A stretch of DNA of 64,000 nt from Trebonia sp050013875. Lineage in GTDB: Bacteria > Actinomycetota > Actinomycetes > Streptosporangiales > Streptosporangiaceae. Positions 17,226 through 26,020 of the stretch are shown here, one piece after another. The DNA is taken from positions 25,020 through 89,019 of the forward strand of contig JBEKEK010000010.1 in assembly GCA_050013875.1 (NCBI GenBank). The letters run 5' to 3'. The notes under the pieces were generated by a model. That model was not told where the DNA came from. It was given only the letters and a program-made list of their open reading frames with translations, and ran no database searches. Positions within the stretch are counted from its first letter, which is position 1. Each line of letters begins with the position of its first letter. The position numbers and the translations under genes are program-made.

Positions 17226-20198
17226 ATGGCGATCCTGGTAGGGCGTGACACGGAACTCGGCCGGCTGCGGGCGCGGCTTGACGATGCCGCGTCCGGCCGC
17301 GCGGTCGCCGCGTTGATCGCCGGGGACGCCGGGGTGGGCAAGTCCCGGCTGGTCGCCGAGGTGACAGAGATCGCCGCCGGTCAGGGGTTCACGGTGCTGT
17401 GCGGGCAGTGCGCGGAGATCGGCGACAGCGTGCCCTACCTCCCGTTCGCGGACGCGATCCGCACCGCCTCGCCGGAAGTCGAGGCCGCCGTGAAGGCACG
17501 CCCGGTGCTGGCCCGGCTGCTGCCCGACGGCGGTGACGGCCGCAATCCCGAGGCTGACCTGGCCGGGCTGACCCGCCAGCAGATGTTCGGCACCGTCCTC
17601 GGCTTGCTGGCCGAGCTGTCGGCCAAGGCGCCGGTACTGCTCGTCCTTGAGGATCTGCACTGGGCCGACGCGTCCACCCGCGACCTGCTCACGTTCCTGC
17701 TGCGCATGCTGCACCGCGAGCGGGTCGTGACGATCGGCACCTACCGCACCGACGACCTGTACCGTCGCCACCCGCTCCGGCCGGTGATCGCTGACCTGCT
17801 GCGGATGCCGTCGGTGCTGCCGCTTGAACTCGGCCCGCTGGCCCCGTCGGCGCTGGCTGAGCTTCTCTCCGCCATTTCCGGCGCCCGCGGGCAGCTGCCG
17901 GCCGCCACCATCAACCGGATCGTGGCCAGCGCCGATGGCAACGCCTACTATGCCGAGGAACTGCTCGCGGCGCTGTCGGACGTGGCGGCCGGCACCGCGG
18001 GTGGAGCCGGGCTCCCGGCCGGGCTCGCGGCGCTGCTGATGTCGCGGGTGGAGCGGGTATCGGACGCCGCCCAGCGGGTGCTGCGGGCGGCGGCGGTGGC
18101 CGGGCGACGGGCTGATGATCACCTCATCCGGGCCGCTTCCGGCCTGCCGGACGCCGCTTTCGACGAGGCGGTGCGGGAGGCGGTCGCGAACCATCTGCTC
18201 GTGCGCGACGGCGATGGCTACACGTTCCGGCACGCGCTGCTGCGCGAGGCGGTCTACAACGACCTGCTGCCGGGGGAGCGGACCCGGCTCCACGGCCAGC
18301 TCTCGGTGCTGCTTTCCGGGGTATCTGGAGCGGCGGCAGAACTGGCGCACCATAGCCTGGCCAGCCACGACGTGCCCGGCGGGTTCGCCGCGTCGGTCCG
18401 CGCGGGGGAGGAGGCGCAGCGGCTTGGCGCACCCGCGGAGGCACACCAGCACTATGACCAGGCGCTGGCCCTGTGGCACCGGGTGGACGACGCGGCCACG
18501 GTCGCGGGGATGAGCCGGGGCGAACTCGGCCTCAAGTCCGCGACCGCCGCGGCCGCGGCGGGTGACGTGCCGCGCGCGGTGCACCTGCTGCGGCGGATCC
18601 GCGAGCGGCTGGCCGAGCCACTGGCCGACGGCACGGTCGGCGACGCCGATCCGGAACTGCGCAGCCGCGTCGGCGAGCGGCTGGCGTACTTCCTGCTGCA
18701 AATCGACGACAGCGAAGCGCCCGCGGAAGCCCTCAGGGCCGCGGCCGAAAGCGTGGCACAGCTCCCGGCCGAGCCGCCGACGCGGAATCTGGCCCGGGCG
18801 ATGAGCACCTACGCGATAGCGTTCATGGTCACCGGGGACGACGCGTCGGCCCGGGAGTGGGCGCGGCGGGCCCAGGCCGCGGGAGAGCGTGCCGCACCCT
18901 GGCTGGCGGCCGACGCGCTGGTCACGCTCGGCCAGCTGAGCAGCCGTGAGGGCGAGACCGAAGAGGCCAAGAGGTTGTTCACCGCCGCCTTCGAGCAGGC
19001 GGCAGGCACCCAGATGCTCCAGGTTGAGCTGCGCGCTACCTACTTCCTCGCCCTGGAACAGCAGACCAGGGGCGAGCTCGCCGAGGCGGCACGGATCGCG
19101 CGGCTTGGGGTGCGCAGGGCCGACGATGAGGGACTCGGCCTCGCTCCGTTCGGCCTGGACCTGCGGCACCTGCACTTCCAGGCGCGCTTCCTCACCGGCG
19201 AGTGGGACGAAGCGCAGCAACTGGCCGACGGCTTCCCGGTCCGGGTCACCAGCCTGCCCGAGGCGCTGCTGTCGGCGATGGCGCTCTTCGTCGACGTGGC
19301 CAGGGGCAACCCGGCGGCCGAGGAGCGCCGGACCTGGCTGGAACCGTTCTACCACGACGGCTTTGTCAGCTACATCGCCCGGGGGCTGCTCGCCGAGCAG
19401 GCGCTCTGGCGCGGTGACACCGACTTGGCGCTATCGCACACCGACGGGGCGATCCGGGCGGACATGATCCGTGCGGACATGCTGCCCGCGTACTATCCGT
19501 CGGTGCTCCGCCCGGCCGCCGTCGCACTGGCGGCGCGGGCGGACCGCGCGGCCGCCGCCCGGTCGGCCGGGGACACGGACGCCGAGGCCGCTGAACTGGA
19601 AATCGCCGGGGAACTGCTCGATATCGCCCGCGAAGGCGCCCGGTCGCCAGCCCGGCCCAAGGCCGTGCTCGGCTCCGAAGGGCGGGGCTGGCTGGCCCGG
19701 GCCGAGGCCGAATACCTTCGTGCCTCCGGTCATAACGCTCCCGAGGCCTGGCAGGCGGTGCTCGCCGCGTTCGGCCCGCAGTACGTCTACGAGACCGCCC
19801 GCGGCCAGTGGCGGCTGGCCGAGGCGCTCATCGGCGCCGGCCGCCGCGAGGAGGCAACGGAGACGTGGCGCGCAGCGGCGGCAACGGCCGCGCAACTGGG
19901 TGCGGCACCGCTGTCGGCGGCGCTCGAGGCTCTTGCCCTCCGCGGTCACCTCAGCACCGGGCCCGCCCGCGGCGGCCCCGCGGCCCCCCGCGATCGCGCC
20001 TACCTGACGGCCGCCCTCACCGACCGCGAGCGCGAGGTTCTCCGCCTGCTCGCCCGCGGGATGTCCAACCGCAAGATCGGCGAGGAACTCTTCATCTCCC
20101 CGAAAACCGCGAGCGTGCACGTCTCCAACATCTTCGCCAAGCTGGCCGTCACCAACCGCACCGAGGCCGCCGTCATCGCCCAGCGCGAAGGCATCTGA
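17226..20198 (+). CDS. LuxR-family transcriptional regulator with AAA ATPase domain (LAL type)
   Basis: 990 residues. Seen: N-terminal STAND/AAA ATPase with Walker A GDAGVGKSR near 33-41 and Walker B LLVLEDLHWAD near 139; a long helical TPR-like middle; and a C-terminal LuxR helix-turn-helix from about 930 (LTDREREVLRLLARGMSNRK, then SPKTASVHVSNIFAKL). The LAL family senses small ligands such as maltotriose or polyketide precursors and activates transcription as an ATP-dependent switch. GATAAT at 17213-17218 lies 7 nt before the ATG and there is no ribosome site, suggesting leaderless mRNA. It lies just after the catabolic island and could be its activator (inference). Confidence 0.93.
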   Translation: MAILVGRDTELGRLRARLDDAASGRAVAALIAGDAGVGKSRLVAEVTEIAAGQGFTVLCGQCAEIGDSVPYLPFADAIRTASPEVEAAVKARPVLARLLPDGGDGRNPEADLAGLTRQQMFGTVLGLLAELSAKAPVLLVLEDLHWADASTRDLLTFLLRMLHRERVVTIGTYRTDDLYRRHPLRPVIADLLRMPSVLPLELGPLAPSALAELLSAISGARGQLPAATINRIVASADGNAYYAEELLAALSDVAAGTAGGAGLPAGLAALLMSRVERVSDAAQRVLRAAAVAGRRADDHLIRAASGLPDAAFDEAVREAVANHLLVRDGDGYTFRHALLREAVYNDLLPGERTRLHGQLSVLLSGVSGAAAELAHHSLASHDVPGGFAASVRAGEEAQRLGAPAEAHQHYDQALALWHRVDDAATVAGMSRGELGLKSATAAAAAGDVPRAVHLLRRIRERLAEPLADGTVGDADPELRSRVGERLAYFLLQIDDSEAPAEALRAAAESVAQLPAEPPTRNLARAMSTYAIAFMVTGDDASAREWARRAQAAGERAAPWLAADALVTLGQLSSREGETEEAKRLFTAAFEQAAGTQMLQVELRATYFLALEQQTRGELAEAARIARLGVRRADDEGLGLAPFGLDLRHLHFQARFLTGEWDEAQQLADGFPVRVTSLPEALLSAMALFVDVARGNPAAEERRTWLEPFYHDGFVSYIARGLLAEQALWRGDTDLALSHTDGAIRADMIRADMLPAYYPSVLRPAAVALAARADRAAAARSAGDTDAEAAELEIAGELLDIAREGARSPARPKAVLGSEGRGWLARAEAEYLRASGHNAPEAWQAVLAAFGPQYVYETARGQWRLAEALIGAGRREEATETWRAAAATAAQLGAAPLSAALEALALRGHLSTGPARGGPAAPRDRAYLTAALTDREREVLRLLARGMSNRKIGEELFISPKTASVHVSNIFAKLAVTNRTEAAVIAQREGI

Positions 20199-20219
20199 GC
20201 CGGGAGCGCGGTTCCCGGC
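20199..20219. terminator. Hairpin after the LuxR-type gene
   Basis: GCCGGGA (20199-20205) pairs with TCCCGGC (20213-20219) around a 7-nt loop, directly after the TGA at 20196-20198. The opposite gene ends at 20249, so this is a likely shared terminator for convergent genes. Confidence 0.65.
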
Positions 20220-20248
20220 CTTCCACCGGGCCAGCCTGCACCACGCGG

Positions 20249-22450
20249 CTATTCATCGCCGATGTCGGCCAGGATCTCGCGCAGTTCGGTGATCAGCGGG
20301 TCGTTGGGGGACAGGATGCGCTCCAGGCGGACGACCGTGTCGCGCAGCAGCGCGCGGGCGTCGCCGTACCGGCCCAGCTGGCGGTAGGCCCGGGCCAGTT
20401 CCGCGCGGTTGCGCAGCGTATCGGGATGGCGGGGGCCGAGCACCCGCTCGAAGCCGGCCTGGGCCTGCTCGTAACACCGTTCGGCCGCCACCGTCTTGCC
20501 GGTCTGCTGATACGCGAGACCCAGGCTGTACCGTGCCCTGGTGGTGTCCAGGTGGTCGGGGCCGAGGGTGCGCTCCCGGTCGGCCACCACCCGTTTGTAG
20601 GCCGCTACCGCCTCTTTCGCCAGGCCGCTGGCCAGGTAGGAATCGGCCAGGCCCTGCCGCGTGGTCATCGTCTGCGGGTCGCGCGGTCCTTGGCTGCGCT
20701 CCCGGTCGGCGAGCGTGCGCCGGTACAGGGCGACCGCGTCGGAGGGGCGGCCGACCGACAGATAGGCGGCGGCGAGCTCGTCCCGTGTCCCGAGCGTGTC
20801 GGCATGCTCAGGGCCGTGGGCCCGCTCAGAATCGGAGAGCGTGCGCTCAAGGACGGCGGCCGCGCCGTCGAACTGGCCGGCCGCCACGAGGGCGTGCCCC
20901 AGCCGGAGCCGCGTTCCGATCAGATCAGGGTGATCCGGCCCGAGCTGCACGGCCTGGGTGTCGAGCAGCCGCTGAAACCAGATGACGGCGTCGTCCGCGC
21001 GATCGGCCGCCAGGCAGGCCTCGGCCAGCCGCTGCCCGGTCAGTATCGTGAGTGGATGCCCGGCGCCGAGCAGTTGGTCGCTGGTCGTGACCAGGTCACG
21101 CCAGTGATCCGCGGCGGGACCGGTCAGCCGGGCGCGGTCCAGGCTGTCCCCGGCCCGAAGCAGCACCGGATGGCAGCCGTTGCCCCACAGCCGGTTTCCG
21201 GCGATCTGCCCCAGGGCCGCCGTGCACGATCGCAGACCGGAAGCGGGCCAGCCGGGCGGCTCTGGTGTCGGCCAGGCCTGCTGCAGCGCGTCCGCGGCCA
21301 CCCGGGCCGCCCGATCCAGCATGCCTTCCGGCATCGCTGCCCGCAGTGCCGCCTGCAGCACTGGGCTGATCCGGACCGTCGGCGGGGCCGTCGCTCGTTC
21401 GACGGTCAGCAAGCCGACGCGTTCCAGCGCCGTCACCGCTGCCCGGGCGGTCTCGCTGCCCGCCGGGGCTTCGCCGCCGTCGGCAAGATAGCCGGCTGCC
21501 GCCGGGGTGGTCAGGACGGTTCCGGGAATGCCGTGCCCGTCAAGCAACGCGGCCAGGGCCAGCACCGACTGGACCGACCCGCCGGGGGCAAGCTGAGTGG
21601 CCCGCTCGAACGACAGCGGCCAGGTGACCGCGCCCGCCAGCGGCACCGCGCCGGAAGATTCGGTCAGCTGCTCACGCCAGCGCACGAAATTGTCTTGGTA
21701 GTTGTGGCAGGACATCGTCGAGCTGGCGATCACCGCGCTGGCCTGAGTCAGCGCGACCGGCTCGAAGCCCACCGCATTGACCAGGTCTATCGCGCCGAGA
21801 CGCTGGCCCCGGTTGGCCGACAGCCTTTCCGTCAGGTAGCTGAGCGCCTCCCGCGAGTTGAACAGCCCGACCGGCAGGACCTGCATGCCCCGGGGGACGG
21901 CGGCGGGGTCGGCGCAAGTCAGCAGAACCCGGCCGGCCGGGCCGGCCGGCCAGAGGCCGTCAAGGTCCGCCGGATCCGTCAGGTCATCGAGTACGAGCAG
22001 CCAGGAACGGCTGGTCTCGCTCAGCCAGCTGAGGAACTGGGCCGCGACTGACTCGCAACTGCTCACCTGTTCCCGGCCGGTAGCGGCGGTTGTTGCCGCT
22101 GCATAGCCAGACAGCACCGAGGTCCGGCTAGTGGCCTCGATCCAAACCAGCAGGTCAAGCCCGCTCGACTGCCACAGCGACTCGGCGTAGGCCGCGGCGA
22201 GCTGAGTCTTGCCGGTCGATCTCAGCCAGTCCCGCGCCGTGGCGCCGGCCACCGGCCCTGAGCCGGCCGGCCGGCCGGGAACCAACGCGACCGCGGTTCC
22301 GGCCCGCAACGCGGCCGCCAAGTTGGGAGCCGTCTCCAGCCGGTCGATGTGACCGTCGGCCACCGTCGGTACTGTCCCCGATCGGACCGGCCAGGACGAC
22401 CGGCCGGGCACCGCGCCGGCCGGGTCTCTAAGCTGCGTCGCGCTGGTCAT
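20249..22450 (-). CDS. NB-ARC-like/TPR repeat protein
   Basis: 733 residues. The N-terminal part resembles an NB-ARC ATPase: P-loop region RSTGKTQLAAAYAESLW near 76-92 and Walker B SWLLVLDDL near 148. The loop lacks the usual Gly-x-Gly before GKT and is preceded by an odd insertion, so nucleotide binding may be weakened. The C-terminal half (about 440-733) consists of roughly six 42-residue TPR units with the repeating LGPDHPDTL-type wording of the kinesin-light-chain class. Such proteins act as signalling scaffolds; target unknown. It starts 25 nt after the permease gene with GGAGG upstream, so the two are likely co-transcribed. Confidence 0.82.
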   Translation of the reverse strand: MTSATQLRDPAGAVPGRSSWPVRSGTVPTVADGHIDRLETAPNLAAALRAGTAVALVPGRPAGSGPVAGATARDWLRSTGKTQLAAAYAESLWQSSGLDLLVWIEATSRTSVLSGYAAATTAATGREQVSSCESVAAQFLSWLSETSRSWLLVLDDLTDPADLDGLWPAGPAGRVLLTCADPAAVPRGMQVLPVGLFNSREALSYLTERLSANRGQRLGAIDLVNAVGFEPVALTQASAVIASSTMSCHNYQDNFVRWREQLTESSGAVPLAGAVTWPLSFERATQLAPGGSVQSVLALAALLDGHGIPGTVLTTPAAAGYLADGGEAPAGSETARAAVTALERVGLLTVERATAPPTVRISPVLQAALRAAMPEGMLDRAARVAADALQQAWPTPEPPGWPASGLRSCTAALGQIAGNRLWGNGCHPVLLRAGDSLDRARLTGPAADHWRDLVTTSDQLLGAGHPLTILTGQRLAEACLAADRADDAVIWFQRLLDTQAVQLGPDHPDLIGTRLRLGHALVAAGQFDGAAAVLERTLSDSERAHGPEHADTLGTRDELAAAYLSVGRPSDAVALYRRTLADRERSQGPRDPQTMTTRQGLADSYLASGLAKEAVAAYKRVVADRERTLGPDHLDTTRARYSLGLAYQQTGKTVAAERCYEQAQAGFERVLGPRHPDTLRNRAELARAYRQLGRYGDARALLRDTVVRLERILSPNDPLITELREILADIGDE

Positions 22451-22474
22451 CGGTCTTCACCTCCGCCTCCCGGC

Positions 22475-24037
22475 TCACAGTTCCATTTCGGGAATTCGCG
22501 CGGGAGTCGCCCTGGTGAGGGTCTGCCTGCGGAAGAAGGCGGGGGCGGTGACACGCATGTAGACGAAGCTGGCCAGTCCGGCCAGCGCCGCCAGCGCGGC
22601 GATGATGAAGATCCCGCCGATGTGCCACCGCAGGCCCGGCACCGTCCAGCTGGTGTAGCTGTTGGACGCCACCCAGTCGCTTTGCAGGCTGTAGAGGCCC
22701 GCGGCGTACATGATCACGCCGCCGGCCGTCGGCAGGATGCCGCGCATCCACAGGTTGCGAGGGCTGCTGGTCAGCGTGGACCGGTAATACCAGGCGCAGG
22801 AGAAGGCGGTCAGCCCGTAGTAGAAGGCGATGTAGAGCCCGATCGCGGTAACGGCGTCACCGATCGGGTTGCCGCCGGAGATGAAGTTCAGCGGGATGTA
22901 CAGCGCGACGGAAACGACGCCGACCACGATCGTCGACACCGTGGGGGTCAGGTACCGGGGATTGATCTTGGCGAACTGCTGCGGCAGCGCCCGGTACGCG
23001 GCCATGGACAGCGTGGTGCGGGCGGCCGGCAGGATCGTCGTCTGGGTGGACGCGGCGGCGGAGCTGAGCACCATCAGGATCAGCAGCCGGGACAGGGCGG
23101 TGCCGAACCCGGAGGTCCCGAAGATCGCGCTTCCGGTCACCGACAGCACGTCGAACTGATGGGCGGGGTTCGTCAGCCCGACGCCGGTGCCGCCGACCCC
23201 GGCGAACGACTGCACCGCGACGATCACGATCGCGTAGGTGATCAGCAGCAGGACCGTCGAGATGATCCCGGCCCGGCCCGGCGTTCTTGACTTGTCCGCG
23301 GTCTCTTCGTTCACCGACAGCGCGGTGTCCCAGCCCCAGTAGATGAACAGCATCAAGATGATGCCGGACACGAATGCCGAGAGGGGCAGGTGCGACGGCG
23401 ACAGCCAGCCGAGGCTGGGGTGCACCGACCCCGGCGGGTTGCTGACGAATACCCTGACCAGTGCGGTCACCGACAGCACCATCAGCATGACGACCTCGAT
23501 GGTCAGCAGCACCCGCTGGAACCTGGCCGAGAGCTCGATGCCGCGGTAGCAGATGTAGGTCATGGCGGCGATCCACAAGACGCCTACCAGCAGCACCCAG
23601 CCGCCCGAGGCGTTGGCCCCGATAGAGCTGTTCGGCCCCTGGAACAGGAAGAACCCGTACTGCCCGGCTACCTGGGCCAGGCTGGCCATGACCAGGATGT
23701 CGGCCGCCACGGTGGCCCAGCCGCCTGCCCAGCCGGCCGGCGGCCCGAACGCCCGGGTCCCCCAGATGAACGTGGTACCGCAGTCCGGGTCGGCCTTGTT
23801 CAGCTCGCTGAAGCCGATCGAGCACAGCAGCATCGGCACGAACGCCAGCACGGCGATCAGCGGGGCCTTCAGCCCGACCGCGGCAACCACGAAGAACAAT
23901 GTCGCGGCCAGGCTGTAGGCGGGCGCCGTTGACGCCACCCCGATCACGATGCTTGACGCCAGGCCAAGAGCGCCAGTCTTGAGACCCTTGTCCCTCGACT
24001 CTTCCACTGGTTGCATACCAGGAGCAAACGTGGCCAT
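22475..24037 (-). CDS. APC-superfamily amino acid permease
   Basis: 520 residues from the ATG at 24037, chosen because GGAGGGG lies 4 nt upstream; the open frame extends to 24133 without support. The N-terminus is short and cytoplasmic (VEESRDKGLKTGALGL), followed by about 12 hydrophobic segments. Early APC features such as SSIVIGVASTAPAYSLA and ADPDCGTTFIWGTRAFGPPAGW are visible. The family exchanges or imports amino acids and polyamines using proton or substrate gradients. Substrate cannot be read from the sequence. The NB-ARC/TPR gene downstream may regulate or respond to it. Confidence 0.92.
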   Translation of the reverse strand: MATFAPGMQPVEESRDKGLKTGALGLASSIVIGVASTAPAYSLAATLFFVVAAVGLKAPLIAVLAFVPMLLCSIGFSELNKADPDCGTTFIWGTRAFGPPAGWAGGWATVAADILVMASLAQVAGQYGFFLFQGPNSSIGANASGGWVLLVGVLWIAAMTYICYRGIELSARFQRVLLTIEVVMLMVLSVTALVRVFVSNPPGSVHPSLGWLSPSHLPLSAFVSGIILMLFIYWGWDTALSVNEETADKSRTPGRAGIISTVLLLITYAIVIVAVQSFAGVGGTGVGLTNPAHQFDVLSVTGSAIFGTSGFGTALSRLLILMVLSSAAASTQTTILPAARTTLSMAAYRALPQQFAKINPRYLTPTVSTIVVGVVSVALYIPLNFISGGNPIGDAVTAIGLYIAFYYGLTAFSCAWYYRSTLTSSPRNLWMRGILPTAGGVIMYAAGLYSLQSDWVASNSYTSWTVPGLRWHIGGIFIIAALAALAGLASFVYMRVTAPAFFRRQTLTRATPARIPEMEL

Positions 24038-24178
24038 GGGTTCCCCTCCGAACTCAGCCCGTCTGACGGGAAACCGTTGAGCCGGAATCGCCTCCCGTCG
24101 ATGAAGCTGCAGCGTAACCGATGGCCACGCCACAAACCCTCATATTGTGACAATTACCTTTCGGCATCTTTGCCGAGG

Positions 24179-25090
24179 TCAGCGCGTTGCGATCGCCTCG
24201 CGGACGGCGGGCGCGACGTCGCGGGCCCATCGGTTCAGTGTCGTGTCGTCGACGATGTCGCCCGGGCGGAGCAAGTAGATGAAAGCGGCGGCGCCGTGTT
24301 CAAGCACGGCGGAAGTCAGCTCCGCCACCCACTGCGCGACCCCGCCCCCGATCCAGCGGCCCTCCCCGTCGCGGGGCCGCGGCAGCGGGTCCCTGGTGAG
24401 GCGCCCGGTCACGTTGTAGATGGTGGCGACATCGGCCGGATTTCTCCCGGCCGAAGCGGCCGCTTCGTCGATGATCGGCCGTGACTGGGCAACCAGCGTG
24501 CTGCGCCAGTCGGCCAGGTGTCCTGGTATCCATCCGTCCGCGTGCCGGCCAGTCACCGCCAGCGTCTTCGGGCCGAGCGCCCCGACCCAGACCGGTGGCG
24601 CCGCCGCGGCCGCCGGAGTCAGCCCTGTGACTTGGTAAAACTCGCCCTCGAAGGTGACCGGGTGGCCGCCGCCGGAGAGCAGCCGCACGACCAGGATCGC
24701 CTCCTCCAGCGCTCGTACCCGGGCCGCGGGCGACCGGCGGGGGACACCGAGGGCGACGATTTCCTCCTCGGAGCCGCCCGCTCCAAGTCCGAGAACGAAC
24801 CGTCCTGATGAGACCGTCGACAGGCTCGTGACGGTCCGGGCGAGTAGCGGGGCGGGGCGGCTGACCAGGTTCGTCATGATCGTCGCGGCGGTGATGTTGC
24901 TGGTCGCACCGAGAACGAACCCGAGCGCGGCGTAGGCGTCGATGCGCTCGGCGAAGTAGGGATGGTCGGAGAGGCTGACGAGGTCGAGACCCGCGTCGTC
25001 GGCTAGGCGCGCGTGCCCCAGCAGCTCGCTCACCTGGGTGACACCGTTCTCCAGGCCGAGGCCGAAAAGGACTTCGCGGTTAGGGCTCAT
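24179..25090 (-). CDS. LLM-class F420-dependent oxidoreductase
   Basis: 303 residues of a bacterial luciferase-like TIM barrel: SLSDHPYF near 41, TIMTNLVSRPAPLLARTVTS, and RFVLGLGAGGSEEEI near 97-110, the last being the cofactor-phosphate region of F420 enzymes. The family transfers hydride between F420 and small organics, or acts as a flavin monooxygenase. It is divergent from a TetR regulator with an 88-nt gap holding a perfect inverted repeat, so it is the likely target of that regulator. Confidence 0.88.
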   Translation of the reverse strand: MSPNREVLFGLGLENGVTQVSELLGHARLADDAGLDLVSLSDHPYFAERIDAYAALGFVLGATSNITAATIMTNLVSRPAPLLARTVTSLSTVSSGRFVLGLGAGGSEEEIVALGVPRRSPAARVRALEEAILVVRLLSGGGHPVTFEGEFYQVTGLTPAAAAAPPVWVGALGPKTLAVTGRHADGWIPGHLADWRSTLVAQSRPIIDEAAASAGRNPADVATIYNVTGRLTRDPLPRPRDGEGRWIGGGVAQWVAELTSAVLEHGAAAFIYLLRPGDIVDDTTLNRWARDVAPAVREAIATR

Positions 25091-25121
25091 GCTCTATTCG
25101 TATCATGAGTTCGTACCATAA

Positions 25122-25156
25122 CGAACGGTGTTCGTCAGAGTATAGAACACCGTTCG
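25122..25156. promoter_or_regulatory. TetR operator in a divergent promoter
   Basis: CGAACGGTGTTC (25122-25133) and GAACACCGTTCG (25145-25156) are a perfect 12-bp inverted repeat with an 11-nt spacer. TATACT (25167-25172) lies exactly 6 nt before the TetR ATG, fitting a leaderless promoter whose -35 area would be covered by the repeat. Autoregulation plus control of the LLM gene is likely. Confidence 0.75.
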
Positions 25157-25178
25157 CCTTGTCCGCTATACTGCCCGT

Positions 25179-25916
25179 ATGTCACCGACCCCGCAGCAGC
25201 GGCGCGCCGCGCGGCACCAGTTCGGCACCGGACCGGGCGCACCCGCGGCCAGGCGCGGACCGTCCGGCGGGACCAAGAAGCCGATCACGGTCGAGGCCAT
25301 CATCGCCGCCGCGTTCGGCATCGTGGCGGAGGAGGGATACCAGGCGCTGACGATGCGCCGGGTGGCCACCGCCCTGGAGACGGGCCCGTCGTCGCTCTAC
25401 GCCCACGTGGTTAATAAAGAGGACCTGGACGAGCTGCTCATCGGCCGCCTGTGCGCGGCCATCGACCTGCCAGAACCCGACCGCTTCAGCTGGCGGCCGC
25501 AGATCATCAGCGTCTGCGCCCAGCTGCGCGACCAGTACCTGCGCTACCCGGGCATTTCCCGGGCGGCCTTTGCCGTCGCTCCGTCCAATCTGGACACGCT
25601 GCGCGTCGCCGAGGGAATGCTCGCCATCCTGCTCGCCGGGGGCATCGACCCGCAGGCGGCCGCCTGGGCGATCGACTCCCTGCTGCTCTACGTCAACGCC
25701 TACAGCCTCGAGATCTCCCTGGTGAACCAGCAGCGTGATCACAGCGACGGCAGCTGGGTCGTCAGCCGCGACGAACTGCTGCGCCGGTACGCCGCCCTGC
25801 CCGACACTTTCCCCCAGGCCAAGCGCTACGCGGCCGAACTCACGGCCGGAACCGGCCACGACCGTTTCGGCTTCACCATCGGCCTGATGGCCGACGGCCT
25901 CGCCCACCGGGCCTGA
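25179..25916 (+). CDS. TetR/AcrR-family regulator (TetR_C-type)
   Basis: 245 residues from ATG 25179. A basic, Pro/Gly-rich N-terminal tail of about 35 residues precedes the HTH domain (VEAIIAAAFGIVAEEGYQAL, then TMRRVATALETGPSSLYAHV). The C-terminal ligand domain has the YLRYPGISRAAF-like wording of the TetR_C_1 group. It would repress the divergent LLM gene and itself through the inverted repeat at 25122-25156 until a small ligand binds. The transcript is likely leaderless: -10 box 6 nt before ATG, no ribosome site. Confidence 0.9.
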   Translation: MSPTPQQRRAARHQFGTGPGAPAARRGPSGGTKKPITVEAIIAAAFGIVAEEGYQALTMRRVATALETGPSSLYAHVVNKEDLDELLIGRLCAAIDLPEPDRFSWRPQIISVCAQLRDQYLRYPGISRAAFAVAPSNLDTLRVAEGMLAILLAGGIDPQAAAWAIDSLLLYVNAYSLEISLVNQQRDHSDGSWVVSRDELLRRYAALPDTFPQAKRYAAELTAGTGHDRFGFTIGLMADGLAHRA

Positions 25917-26020
25917 AGGAGCGGCATTCACCTCCCTCGCAGCGCAAGACGAACGGCTCCTTACCGCTGCCATCGGCCTGGAAGCAACCCCACGGCAGGC
26001 ATCCAGGGACGGGTGGTCCG

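Noticed and set aside
17055..19355. A 766-codon open frame on the minus strand opposite the first LuxR-type regulator
   Set aside because: It mirrors the regulator gene, has Arg/Gly/Pro-rich content with no domain, and arises from scarce stops in GC-rich DNA; the plus-strand protein has clear Walker and HTH motifs.
19808..22051. A 747-codon plus-strand frame across the LuxR end and the NB-ARC/TPR gene
   Set aside because: It crosses the terminator at 20199-20219 and is antisense to a gene with clear TPR repeats; composition is that of a shadow frame.
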